Made by a program: the position numbers and the translations under genes. A stretch of 7,121 bases of DNA, from positions 1 through 7,121 of the forward strand of contig WGAH01000760.1 of assembly GCA_015489145.1 (NCBI GenBank), written 5' to 3'. Under the pieces are notes generated by a model. That model did no database searches. It worked only from the letters and a program-made list of their open reading frames with translations, and was not told where the DNA came from. This stretch comes from Deltaproteobacteria bacterium. Lineage in GTDB: Bacteria > Myxococcota_A > UBA796 > UBA2385. Below are positions 5,309-7,121 of this stretch, piece by piece. The first letter of the stretch is position 1. Every line of letters begins with the position of its first letter.

Positions 5309-6457
5309 ATGCCTGGAACCTGCCCCAAGTGTGGTCGTTCGAGTCCCTCCTCCGGGGACCGCTGCTTCTACTGTGGCGCCGCGATGGCGCCCCTTCCCCC
5401 CGTCGGCGGCGACGAGCTCGACGAGCTGGTCCGCGACGCGATGAAGGGCGGCGACGTGGCGCCGGTCGCCGAGGCCCTGGCGGGTCGGGGCGACGAGGAT
5501 CCCGGCGCGCGCCTCGAGCGCCTCGCCTCCCTCCTCCAGGAGGCGCGGGATGCCTGGTCCGCCGACGACGGCGCCCGCGCCCTCGACCGCGTGCAGGCGG
5601 CCTCCCGGGAGCTCCAGCCGACGCTGCGGGTCCTGCGGGCGGCCGAGCAGGCCCGGCGCCGCCTCCACGTCGAGCCCGGCGACATCCTTTCCCGCCCCCG
5701 CCTGCCCCTGGCCCTCATCGTCGACCCGCCCGGCGACGAGTTCGTCGCCGAGGGCCTGGCCGCCGCGCTCCGCATCGACCTGCCCACCGCCCGGCTGCAC
5801 GCCGTGGAGCGGCACCCGGTCGTGGCCCTGCGCGGCGGCGACCGCGAGGCCCTCGAGGCCGCCCGGGCCCGGGTGCGCGAGCAGCTCGGCCTGGCCAGCG
5901 TGGTGGCCTCCTGGGAGGACTACCTCGGCCTGGGCGTGCCGCGCACCGCCCTCGGCCTCGCCGCCGACGGCCGGCTGATGGTGGCCGACGAGGCCCTCTG
6001 GCTTCACCCGCCGGCGCCGGGACACGCCCCCAAGGCCAGCCCCGTCGACGTCGAGGACCTGCGGCTCGTCGTGGCCGGCGAGGTGAGCGTTCGGCGCTTC
6101 CGGCGCATCAAGGCGATCTCCCGCGGGGGGAGCGACACCCTCCAGGAGCGCTCCGAGCGCCGCCGGGTGGTCGTCGACCTGCACGGCCCGGGCTTCTACA
6201 TCCGGCTCGTCGAGGGCGTGACCGACACGGCGGGCCTGCCGGGGCACCAGCCCGGCGCCGCGCGCAAGTCGCTCCACGACCTGCCCGAGCACGCCTGGGA
6301 GCGCTGGCCCATGGCCCGGGTGGTGGGCTGGCACCTCGCCCGGCCGGCGGCCCGCGCCGTGATTCCCGAGGAGGGGGACATGGCCGTGGCGAGCGGCTGG
6401 CCGCTGTGGGAGGAGCACAGCCGCACCTGCCGGCTCCTGGCCCAGAGGGCCTGGTAG
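5309..6457 (+). CDS. Zinc-ribbon protein of unknown function
   Basis: The 382-residue protein begins MPGTCPKCGRS and has two CxxC knuckles, Cys5/Cys8 and Cys19/Cys22, eleven-residue centre: a compact zinc ribbon. After a Pro-rich joint comes a helical, probably coiled-coil region (about 35-120, rich in Ala, Arg, Glu and Leu). A mixed alpha/beta region follows (130-235: LPLALIVDPPGDEF, then two further strand-helix units). A last domain (245-382) has strands such as LRLVVAGEVSVRRF and RRVVVDLHGPGFYIRL and a Trp-rich end. No signal peptide or membrane segment is seen, so it should be cytoplasmic. The ribbon could bind nucleic acid or a protein partner; I do not recognise the rest. ATG 5309 is chosen because it sits just before the ribbon. 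The frame stays open upstream into the 51-bp repeats, so a longer start is possible but unlikely. The gene is divergent from the RAYT-like gene and ends three bases from the next, convergent gene. Confidence 0.8.
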   Translation: MPGTCPKCGRSSPSSGDRCFYCGAAMAPLPPVGGDELDELVRDAMKGGDVAPVAEALAGRGDEDPGARLERLASLLQEARDAWSADDGARALDRVQAASRELQPTLRVLRAAEQARRRLHVEPGDILSRPRLPLALIVDPPGDEFVAEGLAAALRIDLPTARLHAVERHPVVALRGGDREALEAARARVREQLGLASVVASWEDYLGLGVPRTALGLAADGRLMVADEALWLHPPAPGHAPKASPVDVEDLRLVVAGEVSVRRFRRIKAISRGGSDTLQERSERRRVVVDLHGPGFYIRLVEGVTDTAGLPGHQPGAARKSLHDLPEHAWERWPMARVVGWHLARPAARAVIPEEGDMAVASGWPLWEEHSRTCRLLAQRAW

Positions 6458-6460
6458 GGA

Positions 6461-7121
6461 TCAGCGCAGCGCCGGCCGCGGGACCGGGTGGAGCCAGCGG
6501 AGGCGCGCGCCCTCGGTCCAGCCGCGCAGGAAGGCCGCCTCCCGGGCGCGGGGCAACCCCTCGGGCCAGGGAACCGCCTCGCTGGAACCCCAGGACTCGC
6601 CGAGGCCGTGCCCCAGCCCCTCGACGAAGGCTTCCGGCGCCGCCTCCCCGTGGGGAAGGACCAGCGCCCGCGGCGGGGCGAGGGGGCTCGTGCGCGCCGT
6701 GGCCCACCGGCGGCCGAGGGCCCACCAGGCGGCGCGGCGCGCCGGGACCGGCAGCCCGGCGAGGGCGGCGCGCTCGGCGGCCCACGCCGGCTCGCCTTCG
6801 CCCAGCCCGCGGGCCCAGCTCGCCGCCCGGCCGTCGAGGCGGCTCCAGGCGGCGGCCCGCAGCACCCGCGCCCGGTCGGCCTCGGAAAGCCCGGGAACCG
6901 TCGCGGCCTCGGCCGCCACCTCGACGAGGAGCGAGGCGGGGCCGGCGCCTTCCCCGTCACCCAGGTCCGCGAGGCCCTCGCCGAGCCCGTCGAGCCAGGC
7001 GCCGGGCGCGGAGGCGGCCACGCCGGCGGACGGTGGGGTCACGGCGGCGCCCTCCCGCAGGCGCCGCGCGGCCTCGCGGCCCAGGGCGTAGGCGTGCCAG
7101 TGCCGCTCGAAGGGGTCGGCC
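6461..7121 (-). CDS. Hypothetical helical-repeat protein, 5' end outside the window
   Basis: The frame runs without a stop from the right edge (first whole codon at 7120) to a TGA at 6461, giving 219 visible residues. A GTG at 7042 exists, but the upstream part (DPFERHWHAYALGREAARRL) reads as real protein, so I treat the gene as truncated rather than starting there. The chain is rich in Ala, Gly, Arg, Leu and Trp and predicted helical. A motif of the form aromatic-x-x-G-[LW]-x-x-G recurs at about 42 (WLDGLGEG), 102 (WARGLGEG), 165 (FVEGLGHG) and 197 (FLRGWTEG). [YW]ALGR occurs at 11 and 133. These look like degenerate repeats of about 60 residues. No cysteines, signal or catalytic motif are visible in this part. 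The function is unknown. It converges on the zinc-ribbon gene with a three-base gap, so neither gene has its own spacer terminator. Confidence 0.6.
   Translation of the reverse strand, partial: ADPFERHWHAYALGREAARRLREGAAVTPPSAGVAASAPGAWLDGLGEGLADLGDGEGAGPASLLVEVAAEAATVPGLSEADRARVLRAAAWSRLDGRAASWARGLGEGEPAWAAERAALAGLPVPARRAAWWALGRRWATARTSPLAPPRALVLPHGEAAPEAFVEGLGHGLGESWGSSEAVPWPEGLPRAREAAFLRGWTEGARLRWLHPVPRPALR

Noticed and set aside
4102..5328. Minus-strand frame of 408 codons containing repeated DPTCVAPGDTS
   Set aside because: The repeated peptide is just the 51-bp array translated, and the rest is an out-of-frame shadow of the RAYT-like gene.
6132..6138. Extra copy of the GCGACAC box inside the zinc-ribbon gene
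   Set aside because: The flanking bases do not match the 51-bp unit; a seven-base GC-rich match is expected by chance, and others occur near 2413.
5015..6418. Minus-strand frame of 467 codons opposite the zinc-ribbon gene
   Set aside because: It is an antisense shadow; the plus strand has a clear zinc ribbon and normal protein composition.
7040..7042. GTG as the start of the right-edge gene
   Set aside because: The frame remains open to the edge, the upstream residues read as genuine protein, and there is no clear ribosome site.

Overview
The DNA is very GC-rich (roughly three quarters G+C by eye) with strongly G/C-ending codons. It encodes an OmpP1/FadL-type outer-membrane beta-barrel and a lipoprotein with a long Gly/Asp/Ser/Thr linker after the lipobox. 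That combination points to a diderm, high-GC bacterium, most plausibly a myxobacterium-like (Myxococcota or former Deltaproteobacteria) lineage. The taxon is an inference from style, not from a marker gene.

Layout, left to right. (1) A large plus-strand gene cut by the left edge ends at 1750; it looks like a six-hairpin (alpha/alpha)6 glycosidase-type protein. (2) Only 25 bases later, with a good Shine-Dalgarno, a plus-strand secreted lipoprotein runs to 2621. (3) It meets, tail to tail with a 16-base overlap, a minus-strand FadL-family porin (2606-4105). This has its own plausible promoter and a 7-7-7 inverted repeat around the -10. (4) Further right on the minus strand is a REP-associated tyrosine transposase-like (RAYT/Y1, HuH) protein (4221-5033) with a C-terminal domain resembling the DnaA DNA-binding domain. 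(5) Directly upstream of it lies a short array of 51-bp tandem repeats (5102-5226) in which complementary 7-base boxes alternate. (6) Divergently from this, a plus-strand gene (5309-6457) encodes an N-terminal zinc-ribbon protein of unknown function, possibly from a leaderless transcript. (7) Three bases beyond its stop, a convergent minus-strand gene of unknown function, made of degenerate helical repeats, runs off the right edge.

The cell-surface genes on the left (glycosidase-like protein, lipoprotein, FadL porin) may share an envelope or uptake theme but are not one operon. The most interesting part is 4221-5226: a HuH-tyrosine nuclease with an added DnaA-like domain next to palindrome-containing repeats that could be its substrate. 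No RNA genes, CRISPR array, integrase or insertion-sequence ends were recognised, and no stretch over 300 bases lacks a gene.
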